From Nonomuraea candida (GTDB taxonomy: Bacteria; Actinomycetota; Actinomycetes; Streptosporangiales; Streptosporangiaceae): a stretch of 64,000 nt of DNA. The notes below the pieces were generated by a model. That model was not told the origin of the DNA. It saw only the letters and a program-made list of their open reading frames with translations, and did no database searches. The translations under genes and the position numbers were made by a program. The DNA lies in contig NZ_JOAG01000025.1 in the NCBI RefSeq assembly GCF_000725485.1, forward strand, positions 37,518 to 101,517. Direction: 5' to 3'. Position 1 is the stretch's first letter. Every line of letters starts with the position of its first letter. Shown here piece by piece: positions 56,630 to 64,000 of this stretch.

Positions 56630-59600
56630 ATGTCGGCTTACCTGCGTTTCCCCGCCGTCTTCCAGGACGTGGTGGTCTTCGCGGCCGAGGACGACCTGTG
56701 GATGGTCTCCGCCCAGGGCGGGCGGGCCTTCCGGCTGACCGCCGGGCTGGCCGAGGCGGGCTATCCGCGCATCTCGCCGCGCGGCGACCGGCTCGCGTTC
56801 GTGGGGCGCGAGGAGGGCCCGGAAGAGGTGTACGTCATGCCGTCCGGCGGCGGCGCGGCCCGCCGGGTGACCTTCCACGGCGCCCGCTGCGCGGTGACCG
56901 GATGGGACCCCGAAGGGCGCATCCTGTACGCCAGCGACCAGTCCCAGCCGTTCGAGGGCCGCAAGTGGCTGCACCGGGTGGCCCCCGGCGGGGTGCCGGA
57001 GCGGCTGCCGTACGGACCGGCGAACTCGATCGCGTACGGCCCCGACGGCATGATCGTGCTGGGCCGCAACACCGCCGATCCGGCGCGGTGGAAGCGGTAC
57101 CGCGGCGGCACGGTCGGCGACCTGTGGATCGACCCGCGCGGCGACGGCGAGTTCCGGCGGCTGATCAGGCTGCCGGGCAACCTGGCCTCGCCCTGCTGGA
57201 GCGGCGGGCGGGTGTGCTTCATCTCCGACCACGAGGGCGTCGGCAACGTGTACTCGTGCGCCCCGGACGGGCAGGACCTGCGCAAGCACACCCATCACGA
57301 CGACTACTACGCCCGCAACCTGTCCGGCGACGGCCGGCGGCTGGTCTACCACGCGGGCGCGGACCTTTACCTGCTGGAGCCCGGCGAGCGGCCGCGCCGG
57401 CTGGAGGTGCGGCTGGACAGCTCCAGGACGCAGCGCAACCGCCGGTTCGTCGACGCCGCCGACTACCTCGACAGCGCCACCCTGAGCCCGGACGGCAGCG
57501 CGCTGGCGATCACCTCACGCGGCAAGGCGTACGCGATGGCGGACTGGGAGGGCCCCGTCCGCCAGCACGGCTCCCCCGACGGCGTCCGCTACCGCTTCCT
57601 GACCTGGCTGAACGACGGCGTGCGGCTGATCGCGGCGGCCAGCGACGACGGCGACGAGGAGCGGCTGGTCGTCCTGGAGGGCGGCGAGGGCGGCCCCGGC
57701 ACGGAGGTGGCCCGGCTGGGCCGGATCAACGACCTGGTGCCCGACCCGGCGCACGACCGGGTGGCGGTCGTCAACCACCGCAGCGAGCTGCACCTGCTCG
57801 ACCTGGCCACGGGCCGGTCGGAGCTGGTCGAGGCCAACCCGCACGGCCCGCCCGGGAACCCGGCCTGGTCGCACGACGGCCGGTGGCTGGCGTACGCGAG
57901 CCCGCTCAACGCCCAGACCACCGCGATCAAGCTGCACCACCCCGAGACGGGACGGACCGTGCAGGCCAGCGAGCCGGTGCTCCAGGACTCGATGCCGGCC
58001 TTCGACCCGCGGGGCCGCTACCTGTACTTCATCGGCCAGCGCGTCTTCAATCCCGTCTACGACCAGCTCCAGTTCGACCTGGGCTTCCCGCTGGGCACCC
58101 GGCCGTACGCGGTGGCGCTGCGCGCGGACGTGCCGGACCCGTTCGTGCCCCGCCAGCGCCCGCTGGCGGACAAGGACGAGGATGACGACGACGGCAATGA
58201 CCATGGCGACGGCGAGGACGCCGCGGGGGACGGGGCGGGGGGCGGCGCGGGGGACGGGGGCGAGGGCGGCGGGCCCGGGCCGCTGCGCGTGGACCTGGAC
58301 GGCCTGGCCCGCCGGGTGACCGCGTTCCCGCTGCCGGAGGGCCGTTACGAGCGGGTGGCGGGGCTGAAGGGCAAGGCGCTGATCCTGACCAGCCCGCTCG
58401 AAGGGGACGGCACGCTGCACCTGTTCGACTTCGCCAAGGGCGAGAGCGAGACGTTCGCCGAGGGCGTCACCGATTTCGAGCTGGGCCGCGACCACCGGAC
58501 GCTGCTGTACCGGGCGGGCGCCAGGCTGCGCGTGGTCAAGGCGGGCGAGGTGCCGGGCGAGGAGGAGACGCCGGGGCGCGAGAGCGGCTGGATCGACCTG
58601 TCGCGCATCAAGGTGTCGGTCTGCCCGGAGGCGGAGTGGCGGCAGATGTTCCGGGAGGCGTGGCGGCTGCAGCGGGAGAACTTCTGGACCGAGGACATGG
58701 CGGGCGTGGACTGGCCGGCCGTCTACGACCGCTACCGGCCGCTGGTGGAGCGGGTGACGACCCGGGGCGAGTTCTCGGACCTGCTGTGGGAGCTGCACGG
58801 GGAGCTGGCCACCAGCCACGCGTACGAGAGCGGCGGGGAGTACCGTCCCGGCCCCGACTACAGCCAGGGCAAGCTGGGCGTGGACTGGTTCCTGCGCGAC
58901 GGGGTCTACCACATCGCCGCCATCGTCACCGGTGACCCGTGGGACCCGCGGGCGACCTCGCCGCTCAACCGGGTCGGGCTGGACGTCCGTACGGGTGACG
59001 CGGTCCTGGCCATCGACGGCGCGCCCATCGGGGCGGCGACGGCCACCCCGAACGAGCGCCTGGTCAACCAGGCCGGCGAGGAGGTCGAGCTGACGCTGCG
59101 CCGCGGGGAGCGGGTCTTCACCGTCACCGTGCGCGCCCTGGCCGACGAGCAGCCGGCCCGCTACCGCGACTGGGTGAACCTCAACCGCGCCCGGTGCCAC
59201 GAACGCTCCGGCGGCCGGGTCGGCTACCTGCACGTGCCGGACATGGGGGCCGACGGGTTCGGGGAGTTCCACCGGGGCTTCCTGGCCGAGTACGACCGGC
59301 AGGCGCTGGTCGTGGACGTGCGCTTCAACGGCGGCGGGCACGTCTCGGCGCTGCTGCTGGAGAAGCTGGCCAGGCGGCGCCTCGGCTACGACTATCCGCG
59401 GTGGGGCGATCCGGAGCCGTACCCGCCGGAGTCGCCGCGCGGCCCGCTGGTGGCGATCACGAACGAGTGGGCCGGCTCCGACGGCGACATCTTCAGCCAC
59501 ACCTTCAAGCTGCTCAGGCTGGGCCCGCTGGTCGGCAAGCGCACGTGGGGCGGCGTGATCGGGATCTGGCCGCGCCACCGGCTGGCCGACGGGACGGTGA

Positions 59601-59818
59601 CGACGCAGCCGGAGTTCTCCTTCGCCTTCGACGACGTCGGCTGGCAGGTGGAGAACTACGGCACCGACCCCGACATCGAGGTGGACATCACCCCGCAGGA
59701 CTACGCCGCCGGCGTGGACACGCAGCTCGAACGGGCCATCGACGTCGCGCTGGACCTGCTGGCCGAGCACCCGCCGCACACTCCAGATCCCCGACACAGG
59801 CCGCGCATGCAACCTTAA
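56630..59818 (+). CDS. Tricorn-type protease (S41)
   Basis: A 1062-residue cytoplasmic protease that trims peptides made by the proteasome or other proteases. Residues 1-500 form TolB-like beta-propellers ([40 protein letters not shown]). An acidic Gly-rich insert lies at about 510-545. The C1, PDZ and S41 domains follow: [13 protein letters not shown] with the Ser729-His730 pair, the PDZ-like [20 protein letters not shown], and [14 protein letters not shown] with catalytic Ser950. The acidic partner lies near [17 protein letters not shown]. Full length compared with archaeal tricorn. No proteasome genes are near. ATG 56630 behind GGAG; its leader is a 12-bp repeat array. Confidence 0.93.
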   Translation: MSAYLRFPAVFQDVVVFAAEDDLWMVSAQGGRAFRLTAGLAEAGYPRISPRGDRLAFVGREEGPEEVYVMPSGGGAARRVTFHGARCAVTGWDPEGRILYASDQSQPFEGRKWLHRVAPGGVPERLPYGPANSIAYGPDGMIVLGRNTADPARWKRYRGGTVGDLWIDPRGDGEFRRLIRLPGNLASPCWSGGRVCFISDHEGVGNVYSCAPDGQDLRKHTHHDDYYARNLSGDGRRLVYHAGADLYLLEPGERPRRLEVRLDSSRTQRNRRFVDAADYLDSATLSPDGSALAITSRGKAYAMADWEGPVRQHGSPDGVRYRFLTWLNDGVRLIAAASDDGDEERLVVLEGGEGGPGTEVARLGRINDLVPDPAHDRVAVVNHRSELHLLDLATGRSELVEANPHGPPGNPAWSHDGRWLAYASPLNAQTTAIKLHHPETGRTVQASEPVLQDSMPAFDPRGRYLYFIGQRVFNPVYDQLQFDLGFPLGTRPYAVALRADVPDPFVPRQRPLADKDEDDDDGNDHGDGEDAAGDGAGGGAGDGGEGGGPGPLRVDLDGLARRVTAFPLPEGRYERVAGLKGKALILTSPLEGDGTLHLFDFAKGESETFAEGVTDFELGRDHRTLLYRAGARLRVVKAGEVPGEEETPGRESGWIDLSRIKVSVCPEAEWRQMFREAWRLQRENFWTEDMAGVDWPAVYDRYRPLVERVTTRGEFSDLLWELHGELATSHAYESGGEYRPGPDYSQGKLGVDWFLRDGVYHIAAIVTGDPWDPRATSPLNRVGLDVRTGDAVLAIDGAPIGAATATPNERLVNQAGEEVELTLRRGERVFTVTVRALADEQPARYRDWVNLNRARCHERSGGRVGYLHVPDMGADGFGEFHRGFLAEYDRQALVVDVRFNGGGHVSALLLEKLARRRLGYDYPRWGDPEPYPPESPRGPLVAITNEWAGSDGDIFSHTFKLLRLGPLVGKRTWGGVIGIWPRHRLADGTVTTQPEFSFAFDDVGWQVENYGTDPDIEVDITPQDYAAGVDTQLERAIDVALDLLAEHPPHTPDPRHRPRMQP

Positions 59819-59977
59819 TGACCTTTCTGGCGTCTAAAGATCATAGGTGGGGTTAGTGCATCGGGGATGAACAAAATGCACCCACCGACGGAAAGACATT
59901 GGGCCGGTGGTGAGGCAACCGTTCTCGCCACCGGCCATGTGTGTTGTGACCTTCCATGACTAAGGGGGATTTGTCAG

Positions 59978-61270
59978 GTGCGCGCATTGGCACGCAAGGG
60001 CAAGTCGGCAGTGGTACGGCTCTACCGGGGATACAACCGGCGCAAGATACGCAACGCGCCGCCACCGTCGACCGAGAAGGTCCGCATCCTGCTGCTGCAC
60101 GCCTACGGGATGGGCGGAACGATCAGGACCGTGTTCAACCTGGCCAGCTACCTGGCCGAGAAGCACGACGTGGAGATCGTCAGCATCCTGAAGGAGGCCG
60201 AGGAGCCGTTCTTCCCCATTGACCCGCGCGTGAAGTTCCGCTTCCTGGACGACCGGCTCGACCCCGGCTCCGACCCGGTGCGCGCGATGTTGTCGAAGAT
60301 GCCGAGCAAGCTCATCCCCAAGGAGGAGAACGCCTACCACAGGTTCAACCTGTGGACCGACCTCAGGCTGGCCCGCTACATCCGCTCGCTCGACACCGGC
60401 GTGCTGATGGCCACCCGCCCCGGGCTCAACCTCGCGATGGCCCAGTTAGCGCTGCCGGGCGTCATCACGATCGGTCAGGAGCACGTGGCCCTGGCCACCC
60501 AGCCCGAGCCGGTGCAGGAGCTGATCAAGTGGCGCTACCGCCGCCTCGACGCCCTGGTCACCCTCACCAAGGCCGACCTTCGCGACTACCGCGAGACCCT
60601 GCCGAAGAAGCCGCGCAGGCTGGCGCGCATCCCCAACGCCGTGCCCCCCATGACGGGCGGCGTGTCCAAGCTGGACGCCAAGGTCGCCGTGGCGGTCGGC
60701 CGGATGACCCGCATCAAGGGCTTCCACCGGCTGATCACCGCCTGGGAGACCGTGGCCGCCGCCCACCCCGACTGGAAGCTGCGCATCTACGGCGCCGGGC
60801 CGCAGCACGACAACCTGGCCAAGCAGATCGTGGAGGCGGGCCTGGAGGGCAAGGTCGAGCTGCCGGGGCCGACCACCGACGTGGGCGCCGAGCTGGAGAA
60901 GGCCTCGATCTACGTGCTCAGCTCGCGCCACGAGGGCTTCCCCATGACGATCCTGGAGGCCATGGCGAAGGGGCTGGCCATCGTCAGCTTCAACAGCCCG
61001 CACGGGCCCAAGGAGATGATCACGAACGAGGTGGACGGGCTGCTGGTCAAGCCGCGGACGAACGACAACCTCGCGGCCTCGATCATCCGCGTCATCGAGG
61101 ACGAGCAGCTGCGCCGCGACCTGGCCGCCGGGGCGGTGGAGACCGCCCGGAACTACGACGTGGACGTGATCGGGCAGAAGTGGGACGAGCTGCTGGCCGA
61201 CCTGCTGGCCCGCCGCCAGGGCAGGTCCCGCCCCGCCACGCCGGAGCCCCCCGCTCCCCCGCACCCGTGA
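59978..61270 (+). CDS. Glycosyltransferase family 4
   Basis: A 430-residue cytoplasmic or peripheral membrane enzyme, moving a sugar from an NDP-sugar to an envelope or secondary-metabolite acceptor. The N-terminal half has LLLHAYGMGGTIRTVFNLA (acceptor loop). The donor domain has VAVGRMTRIKGFHRLITAWE, LRIYGAGPQHDNLAKQI and the ExxxxxxxE motif HEGFPMTILEAMAKGLAIVS. The end is a disordered Pro-rich tail. GTG 59978 follows AAGGGGGAT. CDP-glycerol or teichoic-acid-like alpha-glucosyltransferases have the same layout. Monocistronic, with a hairpin after it. Confidence 0.9.
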   Translation: MRALARKGKSAVVRLYRGYNRRKIRNAPPPSTEKVRILLLHAYGMGGTIRTVFNLASYLAEKHDVEIVSILKEAEEPFFPIDPRVKFRFLDDRLDPGSDPVRAMLSKMPSKLIPKEENAYHRFNLWTDLRLARYIRSLDTGVLMATRPGLNLAMAQLALPGVITIGQEHVALATQPEPVQELIKWRYRRLDALVTLTKADLRDYRETLPKKPRRLARIPNAVPPMTGGVSKLDAKVAVAVGRMTRIKGFHRLITAWETVAAAHPDWKLRIYGAGPQHDNLAKQIVEAGLEGKVELPGPTTDVGAELEKASIYVLSSRHEGFPMTILEAMAKGLAIVSFNSPHGPKEMITNEVDGLLVKPRTNDNLAASIIRVIEDEQLRRDLAAGAVETARNYDVDVIGQKWDELLADLLARRQGRSRPATPEPPAPPHP

Positions 61271-61278
61271 CCCCTCCC

Positions 61279-61304
61279 GGTCACCGCCGTCTTCGCCGGT
61301 GACC
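61279..61304 (+). terminator. Hairpin terminator after the glycosyltransferase gene
   Basis: GGTCACCG (61279-61286) and CGGTGACC (61297-61304) form a perfect 8-bp stem with a 10-nt loop, 9 nt after the stop. Confidence 0.55.
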
Positions 61305-61315
61305 GCCGCGGGGCT

Positions 61316-61428
61316 CGGTCAGCGCAGCCGGGCTCGGTGAGTGCCGGCGTCGGTGAGTGCCGGCGTCGGTCAGTGCCTCCGAGCTCGGTGAGTGCATGCC
61401 GGGGTCGGTGAGTGCCGGCGCGGCGGGT
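61316..61428. repeat. Degenerate 17-bp GTCGGTGAGTGCCGGC repeats
   Basis: Six or more copies of (G)CTCGGTGAGTGCCGGC/GTCGGTCAGTGCC occur between about 61316 and 61428, just beyond the stop of the PDZ remnant on the minus strand. They also flank the glycosyltransferase terminator. Confidence 0.65.
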
Positions 61429-61665
61429 TCAGACGCCCGAGCCGGTGAGTTCCACCGGCTCGGCGATGACGTCCACCAGTGCGCCGTTGCGGTAGACGGT
61501 GATCGGCAGGGGCCGCCCGATCGCCTCGGCGAACATCAGCCGCTGCAGGCTCTGCGCGTCCGCCACCGGGCTGCGGCCGGCGCTCAGCACGAGATCGCCC
61601 GCGCGCAGCCCGGCCCGGTGCGCGGGCGAGCCGGGCACGACCTCGACCACGCGCAGGGCGGCGGG
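61429..61665 (-). pseudogene. PDZ-domain remnant of an HtrA-like protease
   Basis: The minus frame gives RPAALRVVEVVPGSPAHRAG, then LRAGDLVLSAGRSPVADAQS and PLPITVYRNGALVDVIAEPV, one complete C-terminal PDZ domain of the DegP/HtrA type. Upstream in the frame a stop occurs near 61704, and the trypsin-like protease domain is missing. A GTG at 61650 could start a stand-alone PDZ protein, but without a ribosome binding site. A deletion remnant is more likely. Confidence 0.6.
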
Positions 61666-61910
61666 TCTTGCGCATGGTGTCCCCCGGTGAGGAGTGCTGT
61701 GTCATGGCGGAGGGCGTTCCATGGCGTTCCGCAGGGTTCCGGGGGTGTTTCGGGGGCGTTCCGTCCCGTTCCATCCGGCACGGCGCGTGACCTGGGGACG
61801 GTTCGGGCTGTCACCGGGGTCACACGCTACGTGTCATCCGGAGCACAGCCCGCCCGGCGGGCCTCGCCCAGACTGGCACCAGGCACGACCGCACGACCTG
61901 GAGGAACACA
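61666..61910. other. Gene-free region with GTTCC repeats
   Basis: From about 61700 to 61770 the word GTTCC or CGTTCC occurs seven times (CGTTCCATGGCGTTCCGC and similar). The last 60 bp look like a promoter leading to the ribosome binding site TGGAGGA at 61902. No gene is supported on either strand. Confidence 0.4.
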
Positions 61911-62110
61911 TGCGACACCTCAGCGGACGCCGCCGCGCCGGCGCAGCAGCCCTCCTCCACCCCACCGCCTCCCGCCGGCCCGCGCGTCTCCACCCGGCCC
62001 GGCGCCGGCCCGGTCGCAGCCCCGCTCCTGCTTCAGATCTCGCTGCCGGCGCCGATCCCGGGTCCTGCCCAGATCCGGGGTCCTGCCCAGATCCGGGGTC
62101 CTGGCCCTGA
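61911..62110 (+). pseudogene. Decayed secreted-protein gene start
   Basis: ATG 61911 has an excellent TGGAGGAACAC leader and begins like a signal peptide (MRHLSGRRRAGAAALL). It turns at once into His/Pro/Arg-rich sequence and ends in the repeat ADPGSCPDPGSCPDPGSWP encoded by tandem DNA repeats. The hydrophobic core is broken and no mature domain follows. It looks like the preserved promoter and first codons of a deleted exported protein. Confidence 0.4.
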
Positions 62111-62175
62111 TCCCCGGTCCTGGCCCTGATCCCGGGTCCTGGCCTGGCCCTGATCCCGGGTCCTGGTCCGGGACC
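62060..62175. repeat. Degenerate 17-20 bp GATCCGGGGTCCTG repeats
   Basis: About seven copies of (A/T)GATCC(C/G)GGGTCCTGGCC-like units fill this stretch and end 20 bp short of the stop of the first fluoride-channel gene (62196). The core GATCCCGGGTC is nearly palindromic. Confidence 0.6.
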
Positions 62176-62195
62176 CGCCGGCCGGGCGGCCCCCG

Positions 62196-62555
62196 TCAGG
62201 TCATCGTCTGCGCCAGCGCCAGCCCGCAGGAGGCCGCGCCGAGCCCGGCCACCACGCTGGCCGCCGCGTTCGCGACGGCGTGGAAGCGCGCCCCCTCCTC
62301 CACCAGCCGCACCGTCTCATAGCCCAGCGTCGAGTACGTCGTCAGCGCCCCGCAGAACCCCGTCCCCAGCAGCGCCATCACCCCGTCCCCCGCCGGCAGC
62401 CCGGCCAGGAACCCCAGTAGCGCCGACCCCGCGACGTTGACCGTCAGCGTCCCCCACGGGAACACCGTGTCGTGCCGCGCCTGCACCGCCCGGTCCGCCA
62501 GGTAGCGCAGCGGCGCCCCCACCGCGGCCCCCAGCACGATCAGCACCACCGTCAT
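62196..62555 (-). CDS. crcB: Fluoride ion channel CrcB/Fluc, subunit 1
   Basis: A 119-residue inner-membrane protein with four helices. Conserved parts are LGAAVGAPLRYLADRAVQ (Arg after the first helix), FPWGTLTVNVAGSALLGFLA (pore Asn) and GFCGALTTYSTLGYETV (TTYST, the phenylalanine-box/Na site region). Fluc proteins export fluoride passively as dual-topology dimers. In actinomycetes two neighbouring copies usually make a heterodimer, as the next gene suggests. No fluoride riboswitch was recognised upstream. Confidence 0.93.
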   Translation of the reverse strand: MTVVLIVLGAAVGAPLRYLADRAVQARHDTVFPWGTLTVNVAGSALLGFLAGLPAGDGVMALLGTGFCGALTTYSTLGYETVRLVEEGARFHAVANAAASVVAGLGAASCGLALAQTMT

Positions 62556-62637
62556 CGCGCCCGCACCGCGCTCCCCGGCCCCGCCACCGCTGCGGCCACC
62601 GCCCCGATCATCGTCCCGGTCACCCCCCGATCATCGC

Positions 62638-62697
62638 CCTGGTCACCGCCCTGGTCGCCGCCCTGGTCGCCGCCCCGATCATCGCCCCTGTCACCGC
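62638..62697. repeat. 12-bp tandem repeats copying the crcB stop codon
   Basis: Five 12-bp units (CCCTGGTCACCG, CCCTGGTCGCCG twice, CCCCGATCATCG, CCCCTGTCACCG). The last includes the stop codon of the second crcB gene (TCA at 62691-62693). The phase is kept by the unit length. They occupy much of the 135-bp spacer between the two crcB genes. Confidence 0.75.
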
Positions 62698-63155
62698 GCG
62701 CCCGTCCGGGTCAGGGCGGCCGCCCTCCGGGTCAGCCACATGCCCGCCGTAACCGCCGCGAGCGCCGCCGCCAGGGTCCCGGCCAGGTAGAGCAGCCCCG
62801 TCACCGGCGCCCCCTCCGCGATCGTCCGCTGCACGTCCACGGCGTAGGTGGAGAACGTCGTGTACCCGCCCAGCACCCCCACCCCCAGGAACGGGCGTAC
62901 CAGCCGGTGCGCCCGCCGCACCTCGGTGATCACCACCATGAGCACCCCCATGAGCAGGCAGCCCGACACGTTGACCAGGAATGTCGCCCACGGGAAGTCG
63001 GCGGGCCCGGCGGGCAGCGCCACCTGCGCGGCGTACCGGGCCAGCGCCCCGAGCGCCCCGCCCGCGGCGATCACCGGCAGCACCTGCCGGAGCGGCTCGG
63101 TACGCTGCGCAGGCACATGGAGATCGACGTCCGGGTCGATCGGGCGATCGGTCAC
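62691..63155 (-). CDS. crcB: Fluoride ion channel CrcB/Fluc, subunit 2
   Basis: A 154-residue paralogue with a longer polar N-terminus (TDRPIDPDVDLHVPAQRTEP) before AAGGALGALARYAAQVALP, FPWATFLVNVSGCLLMGVLM and GVLGGYTTFSTYAVDVQ. Four helices. It lies upstream of subunit 1 on the same strand (135-bp spacer), likely forming a heterodimeric channel of antiparallel subunits that protects against fluoride. Divergent from the secreted nuclease gene at 63228. Confidence 0.92.
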   Translation of the reverse strand: MTDRPIDPDVDLHVPAQRTEPLRQVLPVIAAGGALGALARYAAQVALPAGPADFPWATFLVNVSGCLLMGVLMVVITEVRRAHRLVRPFLGVGVLGGYTTFSTYAVDVQRTIAEGAPVTGLLYLAGTLAAALAAVTAGMWLTRRAAALTRTGAR

Positions 63156-63227
63156 CTGACCCTCCCTGTGTCAAAACCGTCGATGCCGGGAATTTCTCTA
63201 GACAACCTGGAGCTCAGGGAGGCCTGC

Positions 63228-63941
63228 TTGAGCACCAAGGACGCGGTCGCCGTCCTCACCGGAGCCATCATCATCGTTTCCCTCGTCGGCAGCGCCAAGA
63301 TCCAGCCGGCCACCGCCGCCGGCCCGCTCGGCAACGTCAGCGGAACGCTGCCGGGTCTGGCCCCCATCATCTCCGACGCCGAGAAGGCCGAGGCACGCGG
63401 CCTCATCAAGGACCTGCGCGTGCGGGGTTTCGGCCCCAACACCGGCTACCGGCGCACCCGGTACGGGGACAACTGGGCCGACGACGCCACCGGCGTGCCG
63501 TACGCGCGCAACGGCTGCCGCACCCGTGACGACCTGCTGGCCCGTGACGGCCAGGACGTGAAGTACCGGGCGGGATCGACCTGCGAGGTGGTCTCGATGG
63601 TGCTGGCGGACCCCTACACCGGGCGGCTGATCCACTGGCGCAAGGACGACGCCGACGAGGTGCAGGTCGACCACGTGGTGCCGCTCAACTACGGCTGGCG
63701 GATGGGGGCGCCGCGGTGGCCGATGTCGAAGCGGCTCGACTTCGCCAACGACCCGCTGAACCTGCTGCCGGTGGACGGCGACGCCAACGAGCAGAAGGAC
63801 GCCTCGGGCCCGGCCGGCTGGCTGCCGCCGCGCCGGGACATCCGCTGCGCCTACGTCACCCGTTTCGCGCAGGTCGCCCTCAAGTACGACCTGCCCGTCA
63901 CGCCCGCCGACAAGAGGACGATGCTGGCCCAGTGCCGGTGA
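63228..63941 (+). CDS. Secreted HNH-family endonuclease (DUF1524-like)
   Basis: A 237-residue exported protein. TTG 63228 after CAGGGAGG starts STKDAVAVLTGAIIIVSLVG, a signal-anchor or signal peptide ending near ATA-A. The mature part has EARGLIKDLRVRGFGPNTGY and the His-Asn-type nuclease core DEVQVDHVVPLNYGWRMGAP with LDFANDPLNLLPVDGDANEQ, matching extracellular DUF1524/GmrSD-C-type nucleases common in actinomycetes. Four cysteines (GCRTRD, STCEV, IRCAY, AQCR) suggest two disulfides. It may degrade external DNA for nutrients or in competition. The longer frame upstream has no coding support. Confidence 0.9.
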   Translation: MSTKDAVAVLTGAIIIVSLVGSAKIQPATAAGPLGNVSGTLPGLAPIISDAEKAEARGLIKDLRVRGFGPNTGYRRTRYGDNWADDATGVPYARNGCRTRDDLLARDGQDVKYRAGSTCEVVSMVLADPYTGRLIHWRKDDADEVQVDHVVPLNYGWRMGAPRWPMSKRLDFANDPLNLLPVDGDANEQKDASGPAGWLPPRRDIRCAYVTRFAQVALKYDLPVTPADKRTMLAQCR

Positions 63942-64000
63942 CCGTCCTCGGCCCGCCCGCCCCGGCGCGGGCGGGGCGGGCGGGGCGGGCGGGGCGGGCG
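63942..64000. other. End of window: GC-rich spacer
   Basis: After the nuclease stop, GGGCGGGGCGGGCGGGGC-type runs with period 9-10 bp reach the window end. This could be the beginning of another stop-proximal repeat array. No gene is visible. Confidence 0.5.

Noticed and set aside
61370..61774. Minus-strand 134-codon ORF over the PDZ remnant
   Set aside because: Frame is shifted relative to the recognisable PDZ sequence and is Arg/Ala-rich shadow.
63156..63227. Fluoride riboswitch before crcB
   Set aside because: The short spacer lacks the expected conserved core and pseudoknot elements by eye.

Overview
High-GC DNA (about 70% or more, codon third positions almost all G/C, many GTG and TTG starts, strong GGAGG-type ribosome binding sites) from a filamentous-type actinomycete. 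The Rv2578c-type radical SAM protein, DUF3040 protein, nSTAND1-WD40 giant, HelD-like helicase, tricorn-type protease and many TetR/LacI/PucR regulators fit Streptosporangiales (Nonomuraea or relatives). That placement is inferred from gene content only. No rRNA, tRNA, CRISPR array, transposase or phage integrase was recognised.

Layout. (1) 1-14.3 kb: a carbohydrate-use region with a PL11 rhamnogalacturonan lyase (5' end outside the window), two small secreted proteins, an ABC exporter divergent from a NarL-type two-component system, a beta-helix enzyme remnant, and a LacI regulator divergent from GH3 and GH42 glycosidases. (2) 14.3-20.2 kb: adenosine deaminase remnant, methyltransferase, RpoD-like sigma factor and TetR sharing an operator region, winged-helix protein and cysteine-desulfurase-like enzyme. 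(3) 20.2-27.4 kb: a divergent locus matching fructoselysine (Amadori product) catabolism: epimerase, two permeases and binding protein on the minus strand; SIS deglycase, PfkB kinase and LacI regulator on the plus strand; matching palindromic operators lie between. (4) 27.4-28.8 kb: frameshifted remnant and an orphan C1q-like protein. (5) 28.8-37.0 kb: a minus-strand operon-like run of NCS1 permease, hydantoinase/oxoprolinase, three DUF917 paralogues and a PucR regulator, probably for a hydantoin-like or thiohydantoin-like heterocycle. (6) 37.3-43.2 kb: a 1378-residue nSTAND1-WD40 protein with a possible translationally coupled mini-ORF, then a SulP transporter. (7) 43.4-54.9 kb: AraC, NmrA-like reductase, NTF2-like protein, TetR/HelD-like pair, Nudix, acyltransferase with an intrinsic terminator in its leader, penicillin-binding protein, two head-to-head truncated pseudogenes, TetR and siderophore-interacting protein. 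(8) 55-64 kb: radical SAM protein, small lysine-rich protein, tricorn protease, GT4 glycosyltransferase, PDZ remnant, tandem fluoride channels and a secreted HNH nuclease.

Two themes cross the window. First, short tandem repeats repeatedly begin inside the last codons of a gene and copy its stop codon (response regulator, malG-like permease, pucR, codB-like, DUF3040, crcB, the deaminase remnant). Second, there are many small decayed genes (at least eight fragments), so the region appears to be losing genes by deletion. The strongest functional proposals are the Amadori locus and the triple-DUF917 locus.
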